Assembly: GCA_944325895.1 (NCBI GenBank)
Contig: CALVCA010000003.1
Location: 1 to 64,000, forward strand
Direction: 5' to 3'
DNA length: 64,000 bases
DNA from: Candidatus Gastranaerophilales bacterium
GTDB taxonomy: Bacteria; Cyanobacteriota; Vampirovibrionia; Gastranaerophilales; Gastranaerophilaceae
In this document: positions 1-8,494 of the stretch, piece by piece
How the letters are laid out: each line of letters starts with the position of its first letter
Numbering within the stretch: the first letter of the stretch is position 1
Notes under the pieces: model-generated
Database searches by the model: none
Seen by the model: the letters and a program-made list of their open reading frames with translations, nothing else
Told to the model about the DNA's origin: nothing
Position numbers and translations under genes: made by a program

Positions 1-43
1 TCATTGCTATCAAAACTTCCGCTAAAGTAAAACCTCTTTTCAT
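1..43 (-). CDS. Type IV prepilin-like protein, N-terminal fragment
   Basis: Only the first 14 codons lie in the window; the gene runs off the left edge. They encode MKRGFTLAEVLIAM, the class III signal of type IV prepilins/pseudopilins: a short basic leader, the G|F cleavage site for prepilin peptidase, a Glu at +5 and a hydrophobic stretch. The ATG is supported by an AGAGG ribosome-binding site at 51-55. Two other prepilins in this window carry the same FTLAEVLI core. Product identity beyond 'prepilin-like' cannot be judged. Confidence 0.75.
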   Translation of the reverse strand, partial: MKRGFTLAEVLIAM

Positions 44-74
44 ATAAATTCCTCTATAATAGTATTACACTACA

Positions 75-104
75 AATATACCACTTTTATCTTTTGACTG
101 TCAA
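75..104 (-). promoter_or_regulatory. Promoter of the partial prepilin gene
   Basis: Reading leftward, a perfect TTGACA -35 box (99-104) and a TATATT -10 box (75-80) are separated by 18 bases, upstream of the RBS at 51-55 and the ATG at 43. Confidence 0.55.
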
Positions 105-294
105 TATTTTAATAGTTTACATAAGTTAATATAAAGGCACATAAATTTTATTTGCAATATAATAAAAATATACATCGCTGCATCAATTGTTTAGATTTGT
201 AACAATGTAATTATACAAAATAGCAAATTTAATTTTTACAAGATTTAAATACATGACTAATGATTAATACATGGTTAAGAGTAAAGGAGTAAAA

Positions 295-1518
295 ATGCAA
301 GTACACAGTATTAATTCAATCAGCTTTAAAGGGATTGAAAAGAAAAATGATCCAAACTTAGTTCAAGTAAGTGTTAACGGAGCAGGAAGCGGTATTGGTA
401 AAAACTTCGGTCGTCAATACATTTTGGCAAAACACGCACCTTTAGGAGTTTATACATCCTGGGACAAATTAAGCAAAGTTTATGCAAATCAAAACTTAGT
501 AATGCTTAATATGGGTTCAATGGGTCTTAAAGACGGAAACACAATCAATAATGTTCCTGAAGAAGACTTAATTGCACAACTTACACACTCAAACGTATTG
601 GGTGCAATGCCTGATGACATCAAATTGAGTATACAAAGAGAAGATGACAAAACATTCTTGGAAGTCAACTCAACACGTGGCGGCAAAGAAACAATCGAAT
701 TGGTGGCTACTAGAAACCCTGTAGATTGGTCTTCTCAAAACACTGAAATAGTTGTTGATACAACAGGTGCTAATACAAAAAAAGACAAAATGCAAAAATT
801 ATTAGGCGGAACAGTAAAAGGTGCAGTACTTTCAGCACCTGCAAAAGACGATATGCTGACAATTATCCCCGGTATAAATGATGAAAGAATCTCTGAAATT
901 GCAGCAAACGGAAATGTTGTTTCAGCAGCAAGCTGCACAACAACTTGTATTTCACCTTACCTTAAACTAATTGATGAAAAATTCGGTATTGACAGTGCAG
1001 TCATTGATACAACACATGCTGCAACAGGTTCACAATCAGTTACAGATAAAGCTAAATCAACAGCTGATTCTAAAAACAGAGGTGCATTGGATGTAATGAT
1101 TCCGACATCAACAGGTGCAGCAAAAGCAACAGGAAAAGTTCTTCCTCAATTGTCAGGTAAAATGGACGGATTTGCAACAAGAGTTCCGACCTCAGCTGTT
1201 TCAATGGCAATACTTTCTGTAGTTACTAAGAAACCTTTAACTGAAGAAGCATTAAGAGAAGCTCTTAAAGAAGCTGAAAATGATCCTAAATACGCTAACT
1301 TAATTAAGAGAGCACCTAAAGGATCAACTTCAAGAGATGCTCAAGGTCAAGTAGAAAGCGGATTGTATATACCTGAAGCTATTAAAGTAGTAAACGGAAA
1401 CCACATCGGTATGAAAGTTTGGTACGATAATGAATTCGGTTACACAAGAAGCTTGGCTGAATTAACAAGCAAATACGGCGAACAGTTGAAAAAAGAAGAC
1501 AACATAGACGCAGCTTAA
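295..1518 (+). CDS. gap: Divergent glyceraldehyde-3-phosphate dehydrogenase
   Basis: GAPDH interconverts glyceraldehyde 3-phosphate and 1,3-bisphosphoglycerate in central glycolysis. The catalytic region reads SAASCTTTC with Cys214; the family norm is SNASCTTNC, so the Asn is replaced. The C-terminal WYDNEFGYTRSL matches the conserved WYDNEWGYS block. The N-terminal Rossmann loop (VNGAGSGIGKNFGRQ) is longer than the usual NGFGRIGR form. An ATG at 271 is in frame, but AAAGGAG at 283-289 points to the ATG at 295, giving 407 aa. That is about 70 aa over the usual length, partly from a leader MQVHSINSISFKGIE. A strong terminator follows, so it is probably monocistronic. Family call is secure; cofactor preference is not visible. 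Confidence 0.85.
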   Translation: MQVHSINSISFKGIEKKNDPNLVQVSVNGAGSGIGKNFGRQYILAKHAPLGVYTSWDKLSKVYANQNLVMLNMGSMGLKDGNTINNVPEEDLIAQLTHSNVLGAMPDDIKLSIQREDDKTFLEVNSTRGGKETIELVATRNPVDWSSQNTEIVVDTTGANTKKDKMQKLLGGTVKGAVLSAPAKDDMLTIIPGINDERISEIAANGNVVSAASCTTTCISPYLKLIDEKFGIDSAVIDTTHAATGSQSVTDKAKSTADSKNRGALDVMIPTSTGAAKATGKVLPQLSGKMDGFATRVPTSAVSMAILSVVTKKPLTEEALREALKEAENDPKYANLIKRAPKGSTSRDAQGQVESGLYIPEAIKVVNGNHIGMKVWYDNEFGYTRSLAELTSKYGEQLKKEDNIDAA

Positions 1519-1543
1519 TGCAACATTAAAATAAGCACTTTTA

Positions 1544-1569
1544 GGACCGGGGCAACCCGGTTCTTTTTT
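1544..1569 (+). terminator. Rho-independent terminator after the GAPDH gene
   Basis: An 8-bp GC-rich stem (GGACCGGG / CCCGGTTC, one G-U pair) with a GCAA tetraloop is followed directly by six T. Confidence 0.9.
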
Positions 1570-1570
1570 A

Positions 1571-1579
1571 TGCTATAAT
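1571..1579 (+). promoter_or_regulatory. Extended -10 promoter of the TolC-like gene
   Basis: TGCTATAAT is a perfect extended -10 element lying right behind the terminator. Only 9 bases separate it from the ATG at 1589, so the transcript would start within a few bases of the start codon. Confidence 0.6.
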
Positions 1580-1588
1580 ATAGAGAGT

Positions 1589-2893
1589 ATGAAAAGATTT
1601 ATAATAACAATATTAATTTTTGCTGCATGCTGCAACGGAGCAAATGCAATACAAGACATTAAAAAAGTCTATTTAAACGAAGCAATTGAGGCAGCCGTAA
1701 AAAACAATATAGACTTGCAGGCAGCACAAATCGACATTAATATAGCGAAAAACAACATAAAAGTTGCAAACCGGCTGCAAAACCCTGAACTTAACGCTTT
1801 TTACTTTTTGGGAGGAGCCGGTGCAAGCGAACCAAAACAAATAGGGGCTTCCCAAAGTATTGAAATTGCCAAAAGAAGTGCTCGAAAAAATCTTGCTATA
1901 TCAAATTTGGAACTTACGCAAAAAAACGTAAACTATACGACATTTGACTTAAAAATGGACGTCAGAGAAGCTTATATAAACCTCGTTGCCGCAAAATCAG
2001 TGCTTGAAGCACTGGAACAGCAACAGGAATTACAGGAAGAACTTTTGGAAATTGCTCGTAACAGAACAAAATCCAGCAAAGAACCTGAAATAGATACAAT
2101 ACAGGTTGAAATAGCTTTAAATCAATTAATTACACAGGTAAACACCGCTAAAGTTGACGTTAAAACAGCCATATCAAATTTTAATAAAATAATAAACGAC
2201 CCGAATAAAATAATATACGACAGCAAAGATGATTTATTTAACGAAAAAAATAATTTTGAAGAAATGGAAACACCAAACCCGAATCTAAAATTCCCTTCAA
2301 CCGACACTGTTATAGAAAAAGCACTTCAAAATCGCTATGATATACAAATAGCCAAACAAGAAATTGATATAGCACAAAAAAATCTGACAGTAGTTGCCCG
2401 CCAAAGAGTTCCTGACATAGAGCTTTCCAGCGGATATGCCTATCAGGTTGCAAGCCAAACTGACTCCGGTCATTTCAACAGCGGTGCCTACGTAGGGGCA
2501 AGTATCGTAAATATTCCATTATTCTATAACTATTCACCTGAAATTCAAAATGCCGCTTTTAAAGTCAGACAAGCAGAATTAAAATACAACTCTGTAAAAA
2601 ACAAAGCCGTAAAAGATATTACAGCTGCCTACGAAAGATTTTTAACAGCTGCTGAAAACCTCAGTCATTACGAAACAAAAATTCTTAAAAATTCCGAACA
2701 AATGATTGAAATGTCAAAAGACAGTTACGAAAACGGAGAAACTGATATTACGGCTCTTATTGTAATGAAACAATCTTACAGATCAATAATCATAGGTTAC
2801 ACCTATGCACTTGCCGAATACTACAACGATTGGACAAATTTTTTGAGAGAAATTAATGACGAAGATTTTGAGTTTTCTGAAACTACATTGTAA
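1589..2893 (+). CDS. TolC/CzcC-family outer membrane efflux protein
   Basis: Outer-membrane channel subunit of a tripartite efflux or type I secretion system. Residues 1-20 are a signal peptide ending ANA. The rest is two structural repeats of long amphipathic helices rich in Asn, Gln and Ala (for example the LNEAIEAAVKNNIDLQAAQ opening) that form the periplasmic barrel. The 434-aa length fits the family. No inner-membrane pump or adaptor gene is adjacent, so the partner system is unknown. A C-terminal Glu/Asp-rich tail (INDEDFEFSETTL) is unremarkable. Start supported by the signal peptide; the upstream GAGAG is only a weak RBS. Confidence 0.85.
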   Translation: MKRFIITILIFAACCNGANAIQDIKKVYLNEAIEAAVKNNIDLQAAQIDINIAKNNIKVANRLQNPELNAFYFLGGAGASEPKQIGASQSIEIAKRSARKNLAISNLELTQKNVNYTTFDLKMDVREAYINLVAAKSVLEALEQQQELQEELLEIARNRTKSSKEPEIDTIQVEIALNQLITQVNTAKVDVKTAISNFNKIINDPNKIIYDSKDDLFNEKNNFEEMETPNPNLKFPSTDTVIEKALQNRYDIQIAKQEIDIAQKNLTVVARQRVPDIELSSGYAYQVASQTDSGHFNSGAYVGASIVNIPLFYNYSPEIQNAAFKVRQAELKYNSVKNKAVKDITAAYERFLTAAENLSHYETKILKNSEQMIEMSKDSYENGETDITALIVMKQSYRSIIIGYTYALAEYYNDWTNFLREINDEDFEFSETTL

Positions 2894-2930
2894 GAACTTT
2901 TCATTGCATAAACTTCAACAAAGCTTCAGG

Positions 2931-2974
2931 AGAAAAAATTAACACAATCATTGATATTTACATCAATGATTGTG
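2931..2974 (-). terminator. Terminator of the alcohol dehydrogenase gene
   Basis: A perfect 13-bp inverted repeat (2943-2955 / 2962-2974, 6-base loop) is followed on the minus strand by a T-rich run including TTTTTT. There is no T tract on the plus side, so it serves the leftward gene. Confidence 0.75.
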
Positions 2975-2994
2975 CTGTCACCAATTACTACTAA

Positions 2995-4152
2995 TTAACA
3001 AGCCTTTACTATTTCATAAGCAACATCGGCATTAATTGTACCATTTTCACCCAAAACAGTATTGCGTTCACTAAAACGAGCACGAATTTTTTCGGCAGCT
3101 TCAAGTGAATTGATACCATAATCAGCTAATTTTGTTTTCATACCGATAGAATTGTAAAATTCTTCAATTTTGTCAATCGCAATATCAGCAGCTTTCAAAT
3201 CAACGCTTTCATTAACTTTAAATACTTCACGGGCAATTTTTGCAAGTTTAAAAGCTTTGGCAACTTTTTGATTACGTAATAACCTTGGCTGAACAATCGC
3301 CAAACTTTGACCGTGATCAATTCCGTAAAAAGCAGTCAATTCATGACCAATCATATGCGTAGACCAATCCTGAGGTACACCGCATGAAATCCAATAATTT
3401 AAACCGCATGTAGCACACCAAAAAAGATTAGCTCTTGCACCGTAATCAGATGGATTAGCCAAAACTTTCGGAGCTTCGGAAATTAACGTTCTTAAAATTC
3501 CCATTGCCCAAATATCCTGAAGGGGTGAATTAACATCATAAGTACAGTTAAATTCCATAGTATGAACAAACGTATCCACAATACCGTTAATCGTCTGCTT
3601 AACAGGCAACGAAAACGTAACAGAAGGATCTATTATTGAAAACTTAGGAAAAACATAGGGGCTATGAAATGCCAGTTTTTCTTTGGTAGCAAGGCGGGAT
3701 ATAACTCCGCCGTTATTCATTTCCGATCCTGTTGCAGGAAGCGTAATAACATCCGCCAATTCAACTGCAGAATTTGGAAGTTCACCTCTAACTAAAATAG
3801 CGTCATAAGCATCATCACCGTCATATTTAGAAGCCAAGGCAATAAATTTTGTGCCATCTAAAACAGAACCGCCGCCGACAGCAAGCAAAAAGTTAACACC
3901 TTCTTTTTTGACGATTTCAACAGCTTTTGCGAGAGTTTCATATTTAGGATTAGGCTCAATACCGCCGAATTCCAAAACATCAAATCCTTCGAGTGCTTTT
4001 TTAACTTGATCATAAACACCGTTTTTCTTTATTGAACCGCCGCCATATGTCATTAAAATTTTTCTGTCTTTCGGAATTAACCTTGAAAGCTCTTTTATAG
4101 TATCTTTACCAAACACAACACGTGTCGGACCGTAAAATTCAAAATTCTGCAT
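2995..4152 (-). CDS. yqhD: Iron-containing alcohol dehydrogenase, YqhD/BDH type
   Basis: Group III metal-dependent alcohol dehydrogenase, likely an NADPH-dependent aldehyde or butyraldehyde reductase working in fermentation or aldehyde detoxification. Visible features are the nucleotide-binding GGGSVLDGTKFIA, the ATGSEMNNGGVISR loop and the metal-site segment HMIGHELTAFYGIDHGQSLA, with further ligands in the VDTFVHTMEFNC region. Length 385 aa matches YqhD. Transcribed alone, with its own terminator downstream and a tRNA gene upstream. Exact substrate cannot be read from sequence. Confidence 0.88.
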   Translation of the reverse strand: MQNFEFYGPTRVVFGKDTIKELSRLIPKDRKILMTYGGGSIKKNGVYDQVKKALEGFDVLEFGGIEPNPKYETLAKAVEIVKKEGVNFLLAVGGGSVLDGTKFIALASKYDGDDAYDAILVRGELPNSAVELADVITLPATGSEMNNGGVISRLATKEKLAFHSPYVFPKFSIIDPSVTFSLPVKQTINGIVDTFVHTMEFNCTYDVNSPLQDIWAMGILRTLISEAPKVLANPSDYGARANLFWCATCGLNYWISCGVPQDWSTHMIGHELTAFYGIDHGQSLAIVQPRLLRNQKVAKAFKLAKIAREVFKVNESVDLKAADIAIDKIEEFYNSIGMKTKLADYGINSLEAAEKIRARFSERNTVLGENGTINADVAYEIVKAC

Positions 4153-4227
4153 AATTACCCCCTCTTAGTATATAGTAATATATTTTTATACAGCCGTCAA
4201 TATTAACGAGTATATTCATAAAAAAAA

Positions 4228-4302
4228 TTGCCGCAACTCGGAATTGAACCAAGGACACAGGGATTTTCAGTCCCTTGCTCTACCAACTGAGCTATTGCGG
4301 CA
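4228..4302 (-). tRNA. tRNA-Phe (GAA)
   Basis: Full cloverleaf on the minus strand. The TGCCGCA/TGCGGCA acceptor stem has 7 bp, with discriminator A. The D arm is AGCTCAG, the anticodon loop CTGAAAA (GAA) and the T arm contains GGTTCAATTCC. CCA is not encoded. Confidence 0.97.
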
Positions 4303-4449
4303 AATTTCTATTTTGTTTTCAAAGGAGTTAATAAAGATCTGTATATTTTTCGCTCAGACTTAGAGCAATTACGGCTTGATTCAATTTTTATCAATTGATA
4401 ATAGCCACATATACTATTCTATCCGCTAAAATTTTAACGTCAAGAACTT

Positions 4450-4980
4450 TTATTGAGGAGCTAAATACAAAGTAACGTTACGCCCTTCCAGCATTGGTTT
4501 TTTCTCAATTTGAAGCGGTTCATCCTTCAAATCTTCTATAAATCTTTTTGCCAAATCAAACGCTAATTCACTATGCTGCATCTCACGACCTCTTAGCATG
4601 ATAACAATTTTAACTTTATTTCCCTGTGAAATAAATTTTTTGATATTATTTATGCGAACTTGATAGTCATGTGTATCAATTTTATAGCGAACTTTAATTT
4701 CTTTAACCTCAACAACATGCTGTTTTTTCTTGGCTTCTTTTGCTCGTTTTTCAAGCTCGTACTTATATTTTCCGTAATTTAAAATTTTTGCGACAGGAGG
4801 TTCTTGATTGGGGCTTATTAATACTAAATCTAAATCAGCATCATATGCCATTTGCAAGGCTTTAATTGTCGGAACTATCCCGTGATTTTGACCTTTATCA
4901 TCTATTAATCTCACTTCTTTTGAACGTATCCGTTCGTTCATAATTGCATTATCCCTGTTATTTCTGTTATCGTTAGCTAT
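4450..4980 (-). CDS. infC: Translation initiation factor IF-3, probable AUA start
   Basis: IF-3 binds the 30S subunit, prevents 50S joining and checks start-codon fidelity. Conserved blocks include MNERIRSKEVRLID, the linker KYKYELEKRAKEAKKKQ and the C-domain segments VKEIKVRYKI and MLRGREMQH. The open frame extends to 5085, but those 35 extra residues are a hydrophobic run foreign to IF-3. A strong AAGGAG lies 8 bases before an ATA codon at 4980-4978. Starting there gives 176 aa with an N terminus of family-typical length. IF-3 genes are known for rare start codons used in autoregulation. The usual downstream rpmI-rplT pair is absent; tRNA-Phe follows instead. Start confidence is moderate, identity high. 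Confidence 0.9.
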   Translation of the reverse strand: MANDNRNNRDNAIMNERIRSKEVRLIDDKGQNHGIVPTIKALQMAYDADLDLVLISPNQEPPVAKILNYGKYKYELEKRAKEAKKKQHVVEVKEIKVRYKIDTHDYQVRINNIKKFISQGNKVKIVIMLRGREMQHSELAFDLAKRFIEDLKDEPLQIEKKPMLEGRNVTLYLAPQ

Positions 4981-5203
4981 TGTCCTGTCTCCTTTTATTA
5001 TGTAATACGTGTTTATAATAACACAACATCCTAAAAAAAGCCATATATTCATTAAAAACTTTTTTGTAACAAAATGTAAAAACATTTTTTACAGCTACAA
5101 TTCAACAATATCAAGAAATTTATTTTTTTAACAAAAAACATGATTAAAGTTTTTATAAAACAAAACCGATAAATAATTTGACAATAATATAGGAGTAGAA
5201 AGT

Positions 5204-5323
5204 ATGATTACTGAAACACAAGCTGATTTGTTAGGGACAGAAGAAGAGATTGACATGTCAATTCCGATTCAAACATTATTTGATGAATGTCTAAGCTTTA
5301 TATCGATATCGAGTTTCGAGTAA
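5204..5323 (+). CDS. 39-aa acidic small protein, unknown
   Basis: A 40-codon ORF with an AGGAG RBS (5191-5195) 8 bases before the ATG and a perfect terminator four bases after the stop, so it looks like a complete stand-alone gene. The peptide (begins MITETQADLLGTEEEID, ends CLSFISISSFE) is acidic with one Cys near the C terminus and no membrane segment. A TTGACA at 5178-5183 with TATGAT at 5203-5208 could instead start transcription inside the ORF, which would make this a small RNA. I do not recognise the family. Confidence 0.45.
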   Translation: MITETQADLLGTEEEIDMSIPIQTLFDECLSFISISSFE

Positions 5324-5326
5324 AGT

Positions 5327-5355
5327 AAGGGTAAATCGTACGATTTACCCTTTTT
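5327..5355 (+). terminator. Rho-independent terminator of the 39-codon gene
   Basis: A 12-bp perfect stem (AAGGGTAAATCG / CGATTTACCCTT, 2-base apex) ends in a T5 tract. Confidence 0.85.
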
Positions 5356-5418
5356 AATGATGTCGGCTATATACATATAAATATTCTTGTATTAAAATAA
5401 AATACAAGAGGTTTTAGT

Positions 5419-7533
5419 ATGTATAAATTTTGGATAAAAGCAACTAACAGTATAATCATAAGCATTCTGTTAATGAACTGTGCTTATGCAGGATTTAAAG
5501 AACATTATGATTTAGGTCAGGAATATCTTTCAAATTATCAATATTCAGGAGCTATAACCGAATTTAAAAATGCCTTAAGAATTAACTTTATGGATAATTC
5601 TGCAAGAATAGGATTAATAAATTCCTACCTTGCAAGAGGTATGTACTATGGCAAAGAAGAAAAAGATTATCAAAAAGCTGCAGATGACTACAGAAGTGCA
5701 CTGTTCTACATGGTATATTATCCAACAAAAACAACCTCTGCACAAGCAGTTCCGCAAGTTACGGCAAATCTAAACAAATGTTTAAATGCAATAAATTTTG
5801 ATACAACACCAACAAACAGATATGCAACAGCAAAACAACTTCGTGCTGAAGGCAATTTTGCAGCTGCGGGATATGAATTTAACCAAACATTGGCAGACAG
5901 AAGTCTACAAAAAGACAGCTTTGAACAAGTCGGCGACATTATGAAACTTCTAGGAAATAACAACAAGGCTGCTGAATATTACAGAAAAGCTGTTGCGGTA
6001 GCTCCTGACAATATTCCTTTAAGAATGTCATATGCCAAAATGCTGGATAGTTTAGGCAGTGAAAAAGCAGCTGTTGAAGAATATAATTATATTTTAACAA
6101 AAATTAAAGATGATAAAGATATATTATATGCACTTGAAAGAATATACAAAAAGAAACTGGAAGCTTCTCCAAGCGATGCTGATATAACAGCCAATTTAGG
6201 TGCAATAATGCAAAAGCAGGGAAAATTTGATGATGCTCTTTTATATTACCAAAAATCAGAATACTTAAACCCATCTAATATAAATACAAGACTTAATGTA
6301 GGAACTCTATACCAGCAAAAAGGCGATAATAAAACCGCAATAAAAGCATACGATTCTGTCTTAATATTATACCCTGATAACGTAAATGCCAATTTATACA
6401 AAGCACAGGCAAACGCAGCTTTAGGAGATACAAAAGCAGCAATTTCAGGGTATCAAAAAGTATTAAAACTTGATCCGTCAAACACAGAAGCCCAAGCACA
6501 AATGCTTAATTTAATAAAAGGATCAATGACCACTGCTGAATTTATTGATTATGTTAAGAAAAATATGGCTGCTTCAAATCCTGCTGAGCTTTTGTATACC
6601 TATGCATTAGACTTACACAAACAAAACAAGCTTGCAGATGCAATAAACATTTATAATGAAGCCTTAAAACTCAATTCTCAAAACCCGGAAATTTATATGA
6701 ACTTAGCAATAGCACAAAATCAAGCAGGAAACTCAGATGATGCAATTTTAACACTGCAAAATGCTGCGGCAAAATTTCCGTCAGATACTCAAATAAAAGA
6801 TGTCTTAAACTCTGTTAAAAATGATGCGGTTAACAACAAACTTTCAAATGCTGCCGCTTTTTACGAAGCAAAAGATTATCAAAAAGCCATATCCGAATAT
6901 TTAAAAATTAATCCTCCTACAGTAGATTCAATGCTTGGAACAGCATCAAGCTATCAGGCCATGGGCGACAATTCAAATGCTATAAAATACTACGAACAGG
7001 CTTTTAAACTAAAACCTGCAGATTCCGATATTGCATACTTTATAGCAGCTTTATATGCAGAAAATCAAGACTTTGAAAATGCAAAATCATACATAAATAA
7101 ATCTCTTGCTCTAAATAAAAATAATCAAAAATCACTGGATTTAATGAAAGCCTTGAATGAACAGACAAATTTGGAAGAACTTAATAGAGCAATTACAATG
7201 TATGAATCCGGACAATATGCCGAAAGTCTTGTTATTTTGAACAAAATTTTAGAAAAAGATACATCTAATTCTTATGCATACTATTATCGGGGAATGATAT
7301 ATGATGCACAAGAAAAAAGAGCTCAAGCAATAGAAGATTACAAAAAAGCTTATGCTTTAAACAGTTTGGATTTTGAAATAATCAATTATTTAATAGCGGT
7401 AGACTATGACATGTTAGGCAAAACAAAAGAAGCCTGCGAATATTATACACTCTACGCCAATTCCAAAGCAGCAGACGATGAATACAAGCAATATGCAAAA
7501 TCACGTGCGGAAGAACTAAATGCAGGAAAATAG
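5419..7533 (+). CDS. Exported TPR-repeat protein
   Basis: 704 aa. The N terminus is hydrophobic and signal-like (SIIISILLMNCAYAG, cleavage near residue 25), so it is probably periplasmic, or a lipoprotein via the Cys21 region. The rest is a near-continuous array of tetratricopeptide repeats with the A8-G-Y11-A20-P32 pattern, for example AAEYYRKAVAVAPDN and AIKYYEQAFKLKPADSD. TPR arrays scaffold protein complexes, often for envelope assembly. The next gene, dus, overlaps its 3' end by 14 bases, so they are co-transcribed. Partners unknown. Confidence 0.8.
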   Translation: MYKFWIKATNSIIISILLMNCAYAGFKEHYDLGQEYLSNYQYSGAITEFKNALRINFMDNSARIGLINSYLARGMYYGKEEKDYQKAADDYRSALFYMVYYPTKTTSAQAVPQVTANLNKCLNAINFDTTPTNRYATAKQLRAEGNFAAAGYEFNQTLADRSLQKDSFEQVGDIMKLLGNNNKAAEYYRKAVAVAPDNIPLRMSYAKMLDSLGSEKAAVEEYNYILTKIKDDKDILYALERIYKKKLEASPSDADITANLGAIMQKQGKFDDALLYYQKSEYLNPSNINTRLNVGTLYQQKGDNKTAIKAYDSVLILYPDNVNANLYKAQANAALGDTKAAISGYQKVLKLDPSNTEAQAQMLNLIKGSMTTAEFIDYVKKNMAASNPAELLYTYALDLHKQNKLADAINIYNEALKLNSQNPEIYMNLAIAQNQAGNSDDAILTLQNAAAKFPSDTQIKDVLNSVKNDAVNNKLSNAAAFYEAKDYQKAISEYLKINPPTVDSMLGTASSYQAMGDNSNAIKYYEQAFKLKPADSDIAYFIAALYAENQDFENAKSYINKSLALNKNNQKSLDLMKALNEQTNLEELNRAITMYESGQYAESLVILNKILEKDTSNSYAYYYRGMIYDAQEKRAQAIEDYKKAYALNSLDFEIINYLIAVDYDMLGKTKEACEYYTLYANSKAADDEYKQYAKSRAEELNAGK

Positions 7534-8494
7534 AGTCAAAAAACTTATAAAAAGTCGTGTATCACTTGCACCAATGGCAGGAATAACCGACTATGTGCTA
7601 AGAAGTCTTATAAGAAAATATTCAAAGACCTGTCTTATAACGACTGAAATGATAAGTTCCGAATTTTTAGCACAGACGCTACAGGGAAGAAGCGGTACAG
7701 AAATATTAAAACGTGATTTAAATCATTCTCCGATATCCTATCAAATAAGCGGTCACAAACCTCATCTGATGAATTTAGCAGCAAAAACTTTAAGTCCGAC
7801 AGCAGATATGATTGATATAAACATGGGCTGTCCGGTTAATAAAGTTGTTAAAGGACAAGACGGATGTGCATTGATGAAAAACCCAAATCTTGCATCAGAC
7901 CTGGTAAAAGCCGTAAAAGACGGTACTGATAAACCCGTTAGCGTAAAATTTCGTTTAGGATATAATACTATGAATTATGTTGAATTCGGACAAAAAATGC
8001 AAGAAGCAGGTGCCGAATTTATAACAATCCATGCCAGGACTCGTTCACAAATGTATTCAGGCAAAGCAAACTGGGCTTTAGTAAAAAGCCTTAAAGAAAA
8101 TGTTGATATACCTGTTTTTGTTAACGGTGATATAACTTCTATTGAAAGTGCAGTTGAAGCACTTGAAAAATCAAAAGCTGATGGAGTTGCTATCGGTCGT
8201 GGAGCGTTAGGAGATCCGACACTTTTATACCGAATTGAACGATATTTATCAAATGGAGAAAAACTTTCTGAGCCTGATATAACCGAAAAAATGGCATTGC
8301 TTAAATTACATTTAGATGAAGAAATAAAACTCAGAGGCGAAATTACCGGCATAAAATTTGTACGTAAATTTTATCCTTATTATCTGTCAGGATTTAAAAA
8401 CGCAAAACAACTACGCACAAAACTTGTTGTTGAAGAAGATTATAATACTATAATCAAAACTTTAAACAGCCTTACATCCTCTCCGGTGCTGTAA
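7520..8494 (+). CDS. dusB: tRNA-dihydrouridine synthase, DusB type
   Basis: FMN-dependent reduction of uridine to dihydrouridine in the tRNA D loop. Signatures are SLAPMAGITDYVLRSL at the N terminus, the active-site block DINMGCPVNKVVKGQDGCAL with the catalytic Cys, HARTRSQMYSG, and the phosphate-binding IGRGALGDP. 324 aa is normal. The ATG lies inside the TPR gene (14-base overlap). Its 3' end overlaps convergent argS by 23 bases. Confidence 0.93.
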   Translation: MQENRVKKLIKSRVSLAPMAGITDYVLRSLIRKYSKTCLITTEMISSEFLAQTLQGRSGTEILKRDLNHSPISYQISGHKPHLMNLAAKTLSPTADMIDINMGCPVNKVVKGQDGCALMKNPNLASDLVKAVKDGTDKPVSVKFRLGYNTMNYVEFGQKMQEAGAEFITIHARTRSQMYSGKANWALVKSLKENVDIPVFVNGDITSIESAVEALEKSKADGVAIGRGALGDPTLLYRIERYLSNGEKLSEPDITEKMALLKLHLDEEIKLRGEITGIKFVRKFYPYYLSGFKNAKQLRTKLVVEEDYNTIIKTLNSLTSSPVL

